DNA from: a virus
Strand: one strand, 5' to 3'
DNA length: 28,791 nucleotides
IMG/VR virus record: IMGVR_UViG_3300035010_000003
Location: 1-28,791 of that record
Of the stretch, positions 16,866 through 23,281 are shown piece by piece (positions within the stretch are counted from its first letter, which is position 1; each line of letters opens with the position of its first letter). Both the position numbers and the translations under genes were made by a program. The notes under the pieces were generated by a model, which saw only the letters and a list, made by a program, of their open reading frames with translations, was not told the origin of the DNA and searched no databases.

Positions 16866-17149
16866 TTCACCCCCAGCATGTCGGCGAGGGCACGGGCGGC
16901 TTCGGCCTGTCCGGTTCCTGCAAGATAGGCAGCAAGGCTGATCGGATCGCCGCCAGCGTCGTCGGTGGCGAAGTCGGCCCATTTGCCGGTGTTCATGTTC
17001 ACCCGGAACGATCCGGGCTTGCGGTCGCTACGGCGTGGATTCCGGCACACCCATTCGTGGCCGACGCGACGGCCATCGGGCAGCCACCGGCCCAGGAGCG
17101 ACGGCAGGACGGCGAGCGAGGCGGAATTGATCTTGTCGAAGTCGATCAT
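16862..17149 (-). CDS. Small primase zinc-finger-like module
   Basis: This 95-residue protein matches, by eye, the N-terminal domain of phage and satellite primases: an LGRWLPDGRRVGHEWVCRNP start, then DRKPGSFRVN, GKWADFA and GGDPISLAAYLAG. Those motifs (NP-x-RxD, GSF-x-V, GxWxDFA, GGD) occur just before the TOPRIM domain in single-chain primases. Only one cysteine is left, so the metal site seems lost or replaced, as in several family members. It is coupled by ATGA overlaps to the genes on both sides. Most likely it is a separately encoded DNA-recognition part of the three-piece primase-helicase. Confidence 0.75.
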   Translation of the reverse strand: MIDFDKINSASLAVLPSLLGRWLPDGRRVGHEWVCRNPRRSDRKPGSFRVNMNTGKWADFATDDAGGDPISLAAYLAGTGQAEAARALADMLGVK

Positions 17150-18036
17150 GCAGCGCCTCCCGTGATCTCGGCGAGGCGGTCGAAGTAGTCACGCGCGGAC
17201 TGTTCCTCGACCTTGGCGACGGCGAGCGCGCGCTCCGGCAAGAGGCTTTCGATGTTGGTCCGCAACAGATTGCGCAGGATGCCGGCCGGCATGGCTTCGG
17301 CTTCGACCGTCTCGCGGATATGCAGGGCGCGGCGATCGGTGTCCTTCCTCGGCTTCGCCGGGAGGTCGAGCACGTCTATCTGTTCGGACGTGATGGCGAT
17401 GCGGTTGAAGTGAAGGTCGATGCCGGCGGTCAGGTGCTCGCGCAGCTCGCGTTCGAGCGCCACGTCGATCAGGACGCCGGCCGGGTCGTAGTCGCCGATG
17501 TAGTAGATCACCACCGGCCTGCCGGCCGCGTAGTAATTGATCGTCTCGGCGGACTGGTAGGCGAGCGTGATGCTCGAAAAGCCGCCGGCCGGATACAAGC
17601 TCACCGCCAGCTCGCGGCAGTCGTTTTCGATTACACCCGCGATCGAACGGCTTTCGGTCCACACCTCGCAATAGAAGTCGGCCTGTTGCCACAGGTCGGC
17701 GCGGTAGTGTTCCTTCATGCTGCGCAGGAAGTCGGCTTCGTCGCGATATGTCGGGGTGTGGTAGCCGCGCCGCGTGGCGTCCGTCACCCATCCGAACGGC
17801 AGCCGCTTCGCCCGACGAAGCTTCACCATGCGGTCCTGCACATGGCGGTATCCGCGATCGGTCTTTTCCACCGGCTCCGGCAGACGCGGATTCGTCATCC
17901 GATAGAAGACGTGCCGCACGCTCTGCGGATGATCCTCACGCAAGACGGCAAGGATTTGCTCGTCAAGCTGATCGATCCGCGCGTTGGTGCGCCTCTCGCG
18001 TTTTAGCGTGCCCGCACGATAAACCATGTCCGGCAC
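17146..18036 (-). CDS. Topoisomerase VI subunit A-like TOPRIM protein
   Basis: The product has about 296 residues. The N-terminal part looks like a winged-helix CAP domain with SVRHVFYRMTNP (Tyr45 in the place of the Spo11/TopoVI-A catalytic tyrosine). A TOPRIM domain follows with an acidic residue in CEVWTESRSIAGVI (about residues 122-135) and the metal-binding pair in YYIGDYDPAG (Asp181, Asp183). Family knowledge: such proteins bind and may cut double-stranded DNA; relatives include TopoVI-A, Spo11 and Wadjet JetD. No topoVI-B-like ATPase is encoded nearby. A role at the element's origin, in resolution or in defence is possible. GTG at 18036 is the first start; the ATG at 18027 has a better-placed AGG. 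Confidence 0.75.
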   Translation of the reverse strand: MPDMVYRAGTLKRERRTNARIDQLDEQILAVLREDHPQSVRHVFYRMTNPRLPEPVEKTDRGYRHVQDRMVKLRRAKRLPFGWVTDATRRGYHTPTYRDEADFLRSMKEHYRADLWQQADFYCEVWTESRSIAGVIENDCRELAVSLYPAGGFSSITLAYQSAETINYYAAGRPVVIYYIGDYDPAGVLIDVALERELREHLTAGIDLHFNRIAITSEQIDVLDLPAKPRKDTDRRALHIRETVEAEAMPAGILRNLLRTNIESLLPERALAVAKVEEQSARDYFDRLAEITGGAA

Positions 18037-18318
18037 CTATTCGTCGCTGGTGCTGGCCTTGGTCTCGCCGAGCTTTTCGAGCGCCCAGGTATCCAGATCG
18101 TCCCGGTGATAGAGCGCCGAGCGATTGAACTTCTGGAAGCGCGGCCCGCCGCCGACCGACCGATACTTGTCCAAGGTGCGCATCGCGACGGTGAGACCGT
18201 GGATGGCGGCGAGGTAGGCCGACGCCTCATCCGAGCGATAACGGACCTTGGCGCGAAGGGCAGGCGGAAGACGCACCTCTCCCGTGGCGGGTCCAGCCCG
18301 CAAAATTTCGGTATCCAT
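18037..18318 (-). CDS. Small helix-turn-helix protein (AlpA/excisionase-like)
   Basis: The product is 93 residues with an ATG supported by AAGGAA seven bases upstream. The central part (YRSDEASAYLAAIHGLTVAMRTLDKYRSVGGGPRFQKFNRSALYHRDDLDTWALEKLG, given here as landmarks only: SDEASAYL, GGGPRF and YHRDDLDTWA) has the shape of the MerR/AlpA winged helix with its wing GGGPRFQKF. Proteins of this class act as activators or excision factors in P4-like satellites and PICIs, where AlpA switches on the integrase or the satellite program. Here it precedes the replication genes directly, so it may activate them. Confidence 0.78.
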   Translation of the reverse strand: MDTEILRAGPATGEVRLPPALRAKVRYRSDEASAYLAAIHGLTVAMRTLDKYRSVGGGPRFQKFNRSALYHRDDLDTWALEKLGETKASTSDE

Positions 18319-18334
18319 GTCTGTGTTCCTTTAT

Positions 18335-19147
18335 CTAGCTCGCGGGCACTTCATCGATGTGAAGCAAGCGCCGGAGGGCAATCCTCAGCGCGAGGCTTGC
18401 GTTGATCGTCAGCAACGAAGTCGGATTCTCATATGCTTGGCCGGCAGCTTCTCCATCTTTCTCTGTCGCGGCCTTCATGCGGAAGGTCAGCGTCTTGGGG
18501 TTTTCAGTCGTGTCGAAGGTTCCGAAGGGCATCGGGGAATGATCTCCGATGCCTTTGACGCTCAGGTGCAGGACACCATCTTTGCCCAGCTCGCGGATGT
18601 GGTCGTACATGGAGTTGTCCCACCACACGAAATCCGTGAGGTCCGGCGTCAACTCTCCATAGGCGGCGTCGGGCTTGCCTACGCCGAGCAGGACATACTT
18701 CGAATCCACGATGCAGATGCGGAAGTCGTCGTCTTCGGCCGTTGGCTGGTGAGCGGGATCGAACCAGGTCGCGCGGTTGTGCGGGAGCTTTCTCGGCTCG
18801 TACAGGCCGGTTTCGGGATCGAAGGTGCTCGCCGCGTCGTAGTAGACATCCCAGGGATCAACGATGTCGAAGATCAGGTCTTCGAGCATCATGGCGGCGT
18901 AGACGATCCGGCCGGCAACTCCGAGACTAAGGCCGGCCTTGGTGAGCGGGGCGGCGATGGCCGCGCGCTTCAGCATCGTGTCGGTGACAAGGCGCTGCGC
19001 CTTCGGGTTCGGCTGGGGCACGGCCTGAATGACGCCGAGCTTCAGCAACTCGCGCTGCGAGCGTTCCGAAAGGTCGGTGGCGCGCGTCACGTCGTCGGCC
19101 GTGAAGCGGCTCTGCCGATACCAGTGAAGGGTTTTCTCGTACTCCAT
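18335..19147 (-). CDS. MerR-like HTH protein with unknown C-terminal domain
   Basis: The product has about 270 residues from the ATG at 19147 (MEYEKTLHWY), which has GGGAG a few bases upstream. A longer form from the ATG at 19234 would overlap the upstream stop as ATGA and would translate the operator-like repeats as LLTDARQ twice; I prefer the shorter one. The N-terminal 90 residues (FTADDVTRATDLSERSQRELLKLGVI, then KAGLSLGVAGRIVYAAMM) follow the same pattern as the N terminus of the gene upstream. The remaining 180 residues, with aspartate- and tryptophan-rich stretches such as DPWDVYYDAAS and DFVWWDN, match no family I recognise. A regulator sensing something of the element or helper is a guess. 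Confidence 0.75.
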   Translation of the reverse strand: MEYEKTLHWYRQSRFTADDVTRATDLSERSQRELLKLGVIQAVPQPNPKAQRLVTDTMLKRAAIAAPLTKAGLSLGVAGRIVYAAMMLEDLIFDIVDPWDVYYDAASTFDPETGLYEPRKLPHNRATWFDPAHQPTAEDDDFRICIVDSKYVLLGVGKPDAAYGELTPDLTDFVWWDNSMYDHIRELGKDGVLHLSVKGIGDHSPMPFGTFDTTENPKTLTFRMKAATEKDGEAAGQAYENPTSLLTINASLALRIALRRLLHIDEVPAS

Positions 19148-19164
19148 GATCTCCCGTCTATCTG

Positions 19165-19210
19165 ATTGACGCGCATCCGTCAATAGGAACTGACGCGCGT
19201 CCGTCAATAG
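19165..19210. promoter_or_regulatory. Tandem palindromic repeats, candidate operator pair
   Basis: Two 20-bp direct copies of TGACGCGCATCCGTCAATAG (19167-19186 and 19191-19210, one mismatch) repeat every 24 bp. Each copy is itself a palindrome: ATTGACG-6-CGTCAAT (19165-19184) and TGACG-6-CGTCA (19191-19206). They lie between the two MerR-like genes, just ahead of the preferred start at 19147. Confidence 0.65.
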
Positions 19211-19230
19211 CTCTATCTGCACTTCTGTCG

Positions 19231-19803
19231 TCATTCCTCGCCGGCCTCTTCGGACTTCGAAACCTCGAACCGGATAAGCGGCGGGCCGGCACGCTGGGCG
19301 ATCAGCTCGGCGAGCAAGTGGCAATCCATGATCGTGCAGTGCGAGGTCGAGCACTCGGCGAGACGCGCCTCGATGCCGTCGAGCGCGCCCCACCGTGAGA
19401 TGTCCGGCTTCCCAGTCTTGCCGTCCGTCATCATCACCAGGAACCGGCCGCGAGCGCCGACAATGCTGGAACCGATGATGCGGTCTTTCATCTCATCGGT
19501 GACATCCTCGCCCTCGAAGACGGCCACGCCGGGGAGATCGTCCAGCGCCGCCAACGTCGGCAGAACGGCCATGCTGGCGAACTCGGCGACGTACTGGACA
19601 GAGAAGCCGGCGTCGGAAAACGACTTCATCACCGACATTTCGATGACATCGGTCAGGGTGAACTTCGTCCACTTGCCCGACTTGTTCTCCGGCAGGATGC
19701 CGCGCCGACGCCAATCACGCTGAAGCGCCACCGCCACGCCGGTGATCTCGGCGGCTTCGGCTGGCGAGAACTCGCGATCGACGCGGTGGATGGTGATGGA
19801 CAT
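19231..19803 (-). CDS. MerR-like HTH regulator
   Basis: The product is 190 residues from the ATG at 19803, which has AAGGGG eight bases upstream; the in-frame codon at 19842 lies in the operator region and is not preferred. The N terminus (FSPAEAAEITGVAVALQRDWRRRGILPE, then KWTKFTLTDVIEMSVMKSFSDAGFSVQYV) has the MerR-type recognition helix, wing and second helix. The C-terminal part (FEGEDVTDEMKDRIIGSSIVGARGRFLVMM) is of unknown function. Its promoter contains repeated GTTAGAGCGTG sites, suggesting self-regulation. It is followed directly by a second regulator of similar N-terminal design. Confidence 0.78.
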   Translation of the reverse strand: MSITIHRVDREFSPAEAAEITGVAVALQRDWRRRGILPENKSGKWTKFTLTDVIEMSVMKSFSDAGFSVQYVAEFASMAVLPTLAALDDLPGVAVFEGEDVTDEMKDRIIGSSIVGARGRFLVMMTDGKTGKPDISRWGALDGIEARLAECSTSHCTIMDCHLLAELIAQRAGPPLIRFEVSKSEEAGEE

Positions 19804-19823
19804 GACGATGACCCCTTGATTCG

Positions 19824-19877
19824 TTAGCGTGAGACTTACCACGCTCTAACAAACCGTGTCAAGCCACACGCTCTAAC
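19824..19877 (-). promoter_or_regulatory. Promoter with repeated operator sites ahead of the MerR-like gene
   Basis: On the minus strand a perfect -35 TTGACA (19862-19857) is followed, 18 bases on, by TAAGTC (19838-19833) as a possible -10. Two identical 11-bp sites, GTTAGAGCGTG, lie upstream of the -35 (19877-19867) and inside the spacer (19850-19840). A similar but shorter site, in the opposite orientation (GTTAGCGTG, 19823-19831), follows the -10. Binding at the spacer copy would block RNA polymerase. Confidence 0.65.
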
Positions 19878-19881
19878 GCAA

Positions 19882-19913
19882 ACCGCCCCGACAGCGCGAG
19901 CCGGCGGGGCGGT
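19882..19913 (-). terminator. GC-rich hairpin, probable terminator
   Basis: The arms ACCGCCCCG (19882-19890) and CGGGGCGGT (19905-19913) are perfectly complementary around a 14-nt loop, followed on the minus strand by a short T run (TTTG). It lies 24 bases past the stop of the acidic small gene and just before the promoter of the MerR-like gene, separating two transcription units. Confidence 0.6.
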
Positions 19914-19936
19914 GAGGCGTTCGACGCGCGAGCGGA

Positions 19937-20224
19937 TCAAATGCCGTCGTCCGGCTCGCCCATCTCTGCCGGATCGTGTTCCCGGTCGTCGCGGCCGATG
20001 CTTGGCTCGTCGTCCGCGCCGTCTTCCAAGTTCTCATCGCCGCCCTTGTCGAGTACGCGGGCGATATGACCCTCCGGCCATGTGCCGGCCTCGCCGTCGA
20101 GGTCCGGCTCGTCGTCAGGGTTGCCGTCGATTTCGTCCAGCAAGGCGATCAGCGATTCGATCGTCGTGGCGATCGTGATGCGCATCTGCGGAGTGACGGC
20201 GAGGAAAGTGGTCTCGCGTGTCAT
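19937..20224 (-). CDS. Small acidic hypothetical protein
   Basis: The product is 95 residues from the ATG at 20224, overlapping the stop of the S24-like gene as ATGA. The first third (FLAVTPQMRITIATTIESLIALLDEID) forms a likely amphipathic helix; the rest is very rich in Asp, Glu and Gly, with DGADDEPSIGRDD as a recurring type of motif. Similar acidic DEPS-containing proteins are common in alphaproteobacterial prophages and islands, with unknown function. The charge is compatible with a DNA mimic or a protein-binding tail, but nothing proves it. Confidence 0.7.
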   Translation of the reverse strand: MTRETTFLAVTPQMRITIATTIESLIALLDEIDGNPDDEPDLDGEAGTWPEGHIARVLDKGGDENLEDGADDEPSIGRDDREHDPAEMGEPDDGI

Positions 20225-20706
20225 GCCCGGCGCTTCCTCTTCGGCGGGGCGACTTCGTCGTCGCTCACCATGTAGGTGCGAACATCGTCCGGCACCGGGC
20301 CAAGGCATTTGTGGATGCCCTGAAGCCCGGAGACACTGTAGGCGAGCTGCCGGCGCGGATTGAACATCTCCACGATGACGACGGGATCGACTTCGCTCTT
20401 CGGATGGCGATCGACGCCGAACTTCGCCCAGGGCGCTGGCGGCAGGACCAGGCGTTTCACGATCGCCTGATGCTCGCCCGGCTTCACCATGTCCGGCCGG
20501 CGGAACAGGATCACCATATCGCCGGGCTGGTAGGCTTCCGTGCGCGAGAACATGAGCTTGGTGCCGGTCTTGATGTGGGGGAGCATACAATCGCCCTCGA
20601 CAATCATGGCGTAGATGTCGGGCATTTCGTCGGGATGGATATTGAAAGTGATGCGCTTGTCGGCGGGCATAGCTTCGCCGGCTGCGCGAACAGCGGTGTT
20701 CGGCAT
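20221..20706 (-). CDS. S24/LexA-like protein without DNA-binding domain
   Basis: The product is 161 residues from the ATG at 20706, chosen because GGAG lies six bases upstream. It has the S24 peptidase core: YAMIVEGDCMLPHIKTGTK followed by PGDMVILF and HQAIVKRLVL. The usual catalytic serine of the GDSM motif is cysteine (Cys40), while the general-base lysine is kept (Lys84). The N-terminal HTH found in LexA and CI repressors is absent; a small HTH protein is encoded divergently 70 bases away. It could be a detached repressor sensor domain that works with the HTH protein, or a binding domain without cleavage activity. It is co-transcribed with the acidic small gene downstream. Confidence 0.8.
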   Translation of the reverse strand: MPNTAVRAAGEAMPADKRITFNIHPDEMPDIYAMIVEGDCMLPHIKTGTKLMFSRTEAYQPGDMVILFRRPDMVKPGEHQAIVKRLVLPPAPWAKFGVDRHPKSEVDPVVIVEMFNPRRQLAYSVSGLQGIHKCLGPVPDDVRTYMVSDDEVAPPKRKRRA

Positions 20707-20717
20707 GGGATTCTCCA

Positions 20718-20768
20718 TTGCAGGTAAGTTGCATTTTTGATATAACTCTGCACCAGAAGCGTAGTCAA
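20718..20768. promoter_or_regulatory. Divergent control region with facing promoters
   Basis: Leftward: -35 TTGACT (20768-20763), 18-bp spacer, -10 TATATC (20744-20739). Rightward: -35 TTGCAG (20718-20723), 17-bp spacer, -10 TATAAC (20741-20746). The two -10 boxes overlap on opposite strands, so the promoters exclude each other. Half-sites TTGCAT (20729) and ATGCAA (20777) flank the region. The layout is that of a lysis-lysogeny type switch. Confidence 0.55.
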
Positions 20769-20776
20769 CACTTTTA

Positions 20777-21031
20777 ATGCAAGGTTGTATCAAATTGTCC
20801 GTCTCACCTGCACAATGCCGAGCGGCACGCGCCCTGATCGGATGGTCACAGGATCAGCTCGCGACTGCCTCAAAAGTAGCGAAGGCGACGATCGCGAATT
20901 TCGAAGCCGGCAGACGCGCGTCATATGATCGGACGCTAGAAGACATCCGCACCGCCCTCGAATCGGCGGGCGTGATATTCGTGGAAGAGAATGGCGAAGG
21001 GCCGGGCGTCCGGCTGAAAAAGGGGAGGTAA
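20777..21031 (+). CDS. Cro/CI-type helix-turn-helix protein (XRE family)
   Basis: The product is 84 residues: SPAQCRAARALIGWSQDQLATASKVAKATIANFEAGRR is the HTH (landmarks WSQDQLA and TIANFEAG), followed by LEDIRTALESAGVIF, the usual end of the short XRE proteins of Rhizobiales. No sensor domain is attached. The ATG at 20777 lacks a clear ribosome site; a TTG at 20795 with AAGG upstream is an alternative. It is transcribed rightward, divergent from the S24-like gene, and leads a short operon of three genes. By analogy with phage switches it would repress the divergent promoter. Confidence 0.85.
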   Translation: MQGCIKLSVSPAQCRAARALIGWSQDQLATASKVAKATIANFEAGRRASYDRTLEDIRTALESAGVIFVEENGEGPGVRLKKGR

Positions 21032-21035
21032 GGCC

Positions 21036-21425
21036 GTGGCAGCGTTCACAGACATCAAGATCAAGGAACTCGATGACGCCGCGTCCGGCCCGTCCGGGCA
21101 AGGTGCGTTGATGCGGCTAGTGCTTCGCCTGTCGCAGAGCGCGCCCGGCCCGTGGTCGGAGTATTTCAATCAGGCGTGGCAGCAGCACATGTACATGATG
21201 AAGCGCCGGGCTTCGGTGTCGGGCGACAGGCTCGAAATCATCTGTATGCCGGACGAACTTCAGAGCGATCACCTGCCGGAGTTGAACAAGGTCATCGCAC
21301 AGACGAACGCCGCTTATGGCGCGTATGCCGCCGAGCAAAGCCGGCTCCGGCAACAAGCGGCTGACGAAGCGAAGCGCCAGAAGGACGAACTCGCCAGCCT
21401 CAAGGGCAAGCTCAAATTCGACTGA
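21036..21425 (+). CDS. Hypothetical coiled-coil protein
   Basis: The product is 129 residues starting with GTG, with a strong GGGGAGG seven bases upstream and only four bases after the XRE stop. The N-terminal half (IKIKELDDAASG, SAPGPWSEYFNQAWQQHMYMMKRRA) is not a family I recognise. The C-terminal third (AEQSRLRQQAADEAKRQKDELASLKGKLKFD) is a charged coiled coil. It belongs to the rightward operon with the XRE gene and the next small gene. No function can be assigned. Confidence 0.78.
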   Translation: MAAFTDIKIKELDDAASGPSGQGALMRLVLRLSQSAPGPWSEYFNQAWQQHMYMMKRRASVSGDRLEIICMPDELQSDHLPELNKVIAQTNAAYGAYAAEQSRLRQQAADEAKRQKDELASLKGKLKFD

Positions 21426-21438
21426 TAGGAGACCAACG

Positions 21439-21702
21439 ATGTTCGAAGTCGGGAAGCGATACGAAATCCGCATGATCATCGGCGGCGACGAAACCACCAT
21501 GTGGCGCACTGTCGAGAAATATGAGCACCCGCTGGTCAAGTTCGCCGACGCTCACTTCGATGCGAAGAACGACTACCTGCCGGCGAGCACCGTCCGGGGC
21601 GAAATCGTCAACGTCACCTCGCCGAACTTCATCAGCGCCGTCGAGCAAGAGGCAAAGCCGATTCCCGATCGCCTGAAGCCCGGCAAGCCGCCCAAGGGCT
21701 AG
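21439..21702 (+). CDS. Small hypothetical protein
   Basis: The product is 87 residues with AGGAG seven bases before the ATG. The sequence MFEVGKRYEIRMIIGGDETT, then WRTVEKYEHPLVKF and VRGEIVNVTSPNFISAVEQE, suggests a small beta-barrel of the type often found in phage and island operons. Many Rhizobiales islands carry a similar small protein, with unknown role. It is the last gene of the rightward operon; the second iteron cluster begins four bases after its stop. Confidence 0.75.
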   Translation: MFEVGKRYEIRMIIGGDETTMWRTVEKYEHPLVKFADAHFDAKNDYLPASTVRGEIVNVTSPNFISAVEQEAKPIPDRLKPGKPPKG

Positions 21703-21705
21703 CTT

Positions 21706-21796
21706 GTAGCACCTGTAGCACCTGCCAATTTCCGTGGTGCTACAGAACTTCGCCCTATCGTTTCAAGGCTGTAGCACCTGTATCACCTGTAGCACC
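21706..21796. repeat. Iteron cluster 2 (9-bp TGTAGCACC family), candidate replication site
   Basis: GTAGCAC cores lie at 21706, 21715, 21771 and 21789, an inverted copy (GTGCTAC) at 21737, and a variant GTATCAC at 21780. Spacing is 9 bp within each direct array. The order is direct copies, one inverted copy, a 24-nt spacer, three tandem direct copies. The gap between genes (21703-21821) is otherwise empty. The same variant core occurs in cluster 1. Confidence 0.85.
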
Positions 21797-21821
21797 GCCG
21801 GAATGTCGCCGCGCGCGCGGA

Positions 21822-23105
21822 TCACGCCTTCCGCTTCCGGTTCGGGAGCGCCACTACCTTGCCTTCGATGCCCGTCATCTGCCGGTGGATGTCATTGGCG
21901 ATCTTGTTAGCCGCTGCGATCAGAACGCTGTCGAGCTTGTGGATGTAGCGGGACGTGATCGAATGCCCGGCATGGCCGATCACCGCGCCGATGGTGTTTT
22001 CGGTGAAGCCCAGGTCGTCGCCGACGCTGGCGAAAGAATGCCGCAAGGTGTGCGAGGTGACGCCGGCCAATTCCGCCTTGGCGACGATCCGTTCCACCGC
22101 CGCGCCGAGCGAAGCATAGTGTCCCTTCGGAATCCGCACCGCCGGCAGCACATAGGGGTTGCCCTCGACGCGCTCGATCTTGTCCAGCACCTCGATCGCG
22201 CGCTTCGCCAGCGGCCGGATCGAAGCGCCGGTCTTGGTGTCGCCGAGCCGTAGCGCCTCGCCCTCGATATCGACTTCCGACCACTTCAGCGACTGCACCT
22301 CGCCGTAGCGGCAGCCGGTGAGCGCGATCAGCCATGTGCCGGCGATGGACTGCGGCAACATCATCTCGGCTTCAGCAGCCGCCAGGGCCTTGCCCAGCGC
22401 CCTATATTCCTTCGCGTCGAGCCGGCGCTCGCGCTTGTTGTCGGCCGGCCGCTTCACGCCGCGCGCCGGGTTGAATTGCAGCACGCCTTCCGACACCGCG
22501 TAGGACAGGATGCCGCCGAGCAAGCCGGCGGTGCGAGCTGCCGCGCCAGCGCCGCCTTCCACGATTGCACGACCGCGCTTCCGGTCGGTCTTCACGTCGG
22601 CTGCCGTCTTGCCGGCGGTTACGTCACGGATGAACCGGGCGATGTCCGATTGCTGAAGGTCGATCACCAGTTTGCGCCCCAGCAACGGCTTGATGTGCCG
22701 CTCGACGCGGCCGTGATCCGTGCCCAGCGTCGAAGCTTTCTTCGGCCGGCCGGCCTTGCCGATGATCAGCCCTTTCTCGGCAGCCTTCAGGTAGTTGTCG
22801 CACAGCTCGGCGACGGTGAGCGACTTCCGGCGCGTGGTGCGCTCTTCGGCCGGGTCTTCGCCGCGCACGGTGCTGCCCAGCGTGGCGACGGCGAGCTTGC
22901 GCGCCTCTTCGGTCGTGATCTTGCCGTGCCGGCCGATCGTCATCCGCCGCCGGACGCCATCGGTGTTCCGATAATCCACGAAATAGGTGCGGTTGCCGGT
23001 CGGCTGGATGTAGACGCCGAAGCCGGGGAAGTCGCTGCACCACACGCTGTATTGCTTCGCTTTCGGCGCGGCTGCCTCGACTATCGACTTCGTGAGCTTC
23101 GGCAC
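21822..23105 (-). CDS. Tyrosine integrase of the satellite element
   Basis: This 427-residue enzyme would integrate and excise the element at tRNA-Arg. The N-terminal arm-binding domain (DUF4102 type) is seen in CSDFPGFGVYIQPTGNRTYFVDYR and the GRHGKITTEEARKLA stretch. The catalytic residues can be placed: Arg266 (GCRYGEV), Lys291 (DTKTGA), His352 and Arg355 (SHTLRHSF), His378 (GHAGHS) and the nucleophile Tyr387 (SRYIHKLD). The start is GTG at 23105, with AGAGG eight bases upstream. It is encoded next to the right attachment site and reads away from it, as in most tRNA-targeting islands. All active-site residues are present, so the element may still be mobile. Confidence 0.95.
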   Translation of the reverse strand: MPKLTKSIVEAAAPKAKQYSVWCSDFPGFGVYIQPTGNRTYFVDYRNTDGVRRRMTIGRHGKITTEEARKLAVATLGSTVRGEDPAEERTTRRKSLTVAELCDNYLKAAEKGLIIGKAGRPKKASTLGTDHGRVERHIKPLLGRKLVIDLQQSDIARFIRDVTAGKTAADVKTDRKRGRAIVEGGAGAAARTAGLLGGILSYAVSEGVLQFNPARGVKRPADNKRERRLDAKEYRALGKALAAAEAEMMLPQSIAGTWLIALTGCRYGEVQSLKWSEVDIEGEALRLGDTKTGASIRPLAKRAIEVLDKIERVEGNPYVLPAVRIPKGHYASLGAAVERIVAKAELAGVTSHTLRHSFASVGDDLGFTENTIGAVIGHAGHSITSRYIHKLDSVLIAAANKIANDIHRQMTGIEGKVVALPNRKRKA

Positions 23106-23132
23106 GCCTCAAACCTCTGCCTTGGGAAAACA

Positions 23133-23151
23133 ACTCACCAAATACTCACCA
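23133..23151 (+). repeat. Right-end copy of the 19-bp block, candidate integrase arm sites
   Basis: The block is identical to 6202-6220 and in the same orientation: ACTCACCA twice with AAT between. It lies between the integrase start and the attachment core, 131 bases from the core. The rest of 23106-23281 shows no gene and would form the long arm of the attachment site. Confidence 0.65.
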
Positions 23152-23281
23152 CAAAATCGGAAAGTGGGGAAGACGCCAGAGTTGACGCGGAAAGTCGGAT
23201 CGGGCGAAAGTAACGTGTTTTCAGGCAGATAGTGACATCACGAATTTTCCGGTAAAGTGCCGAAAAGCCGCAACCAAAACT

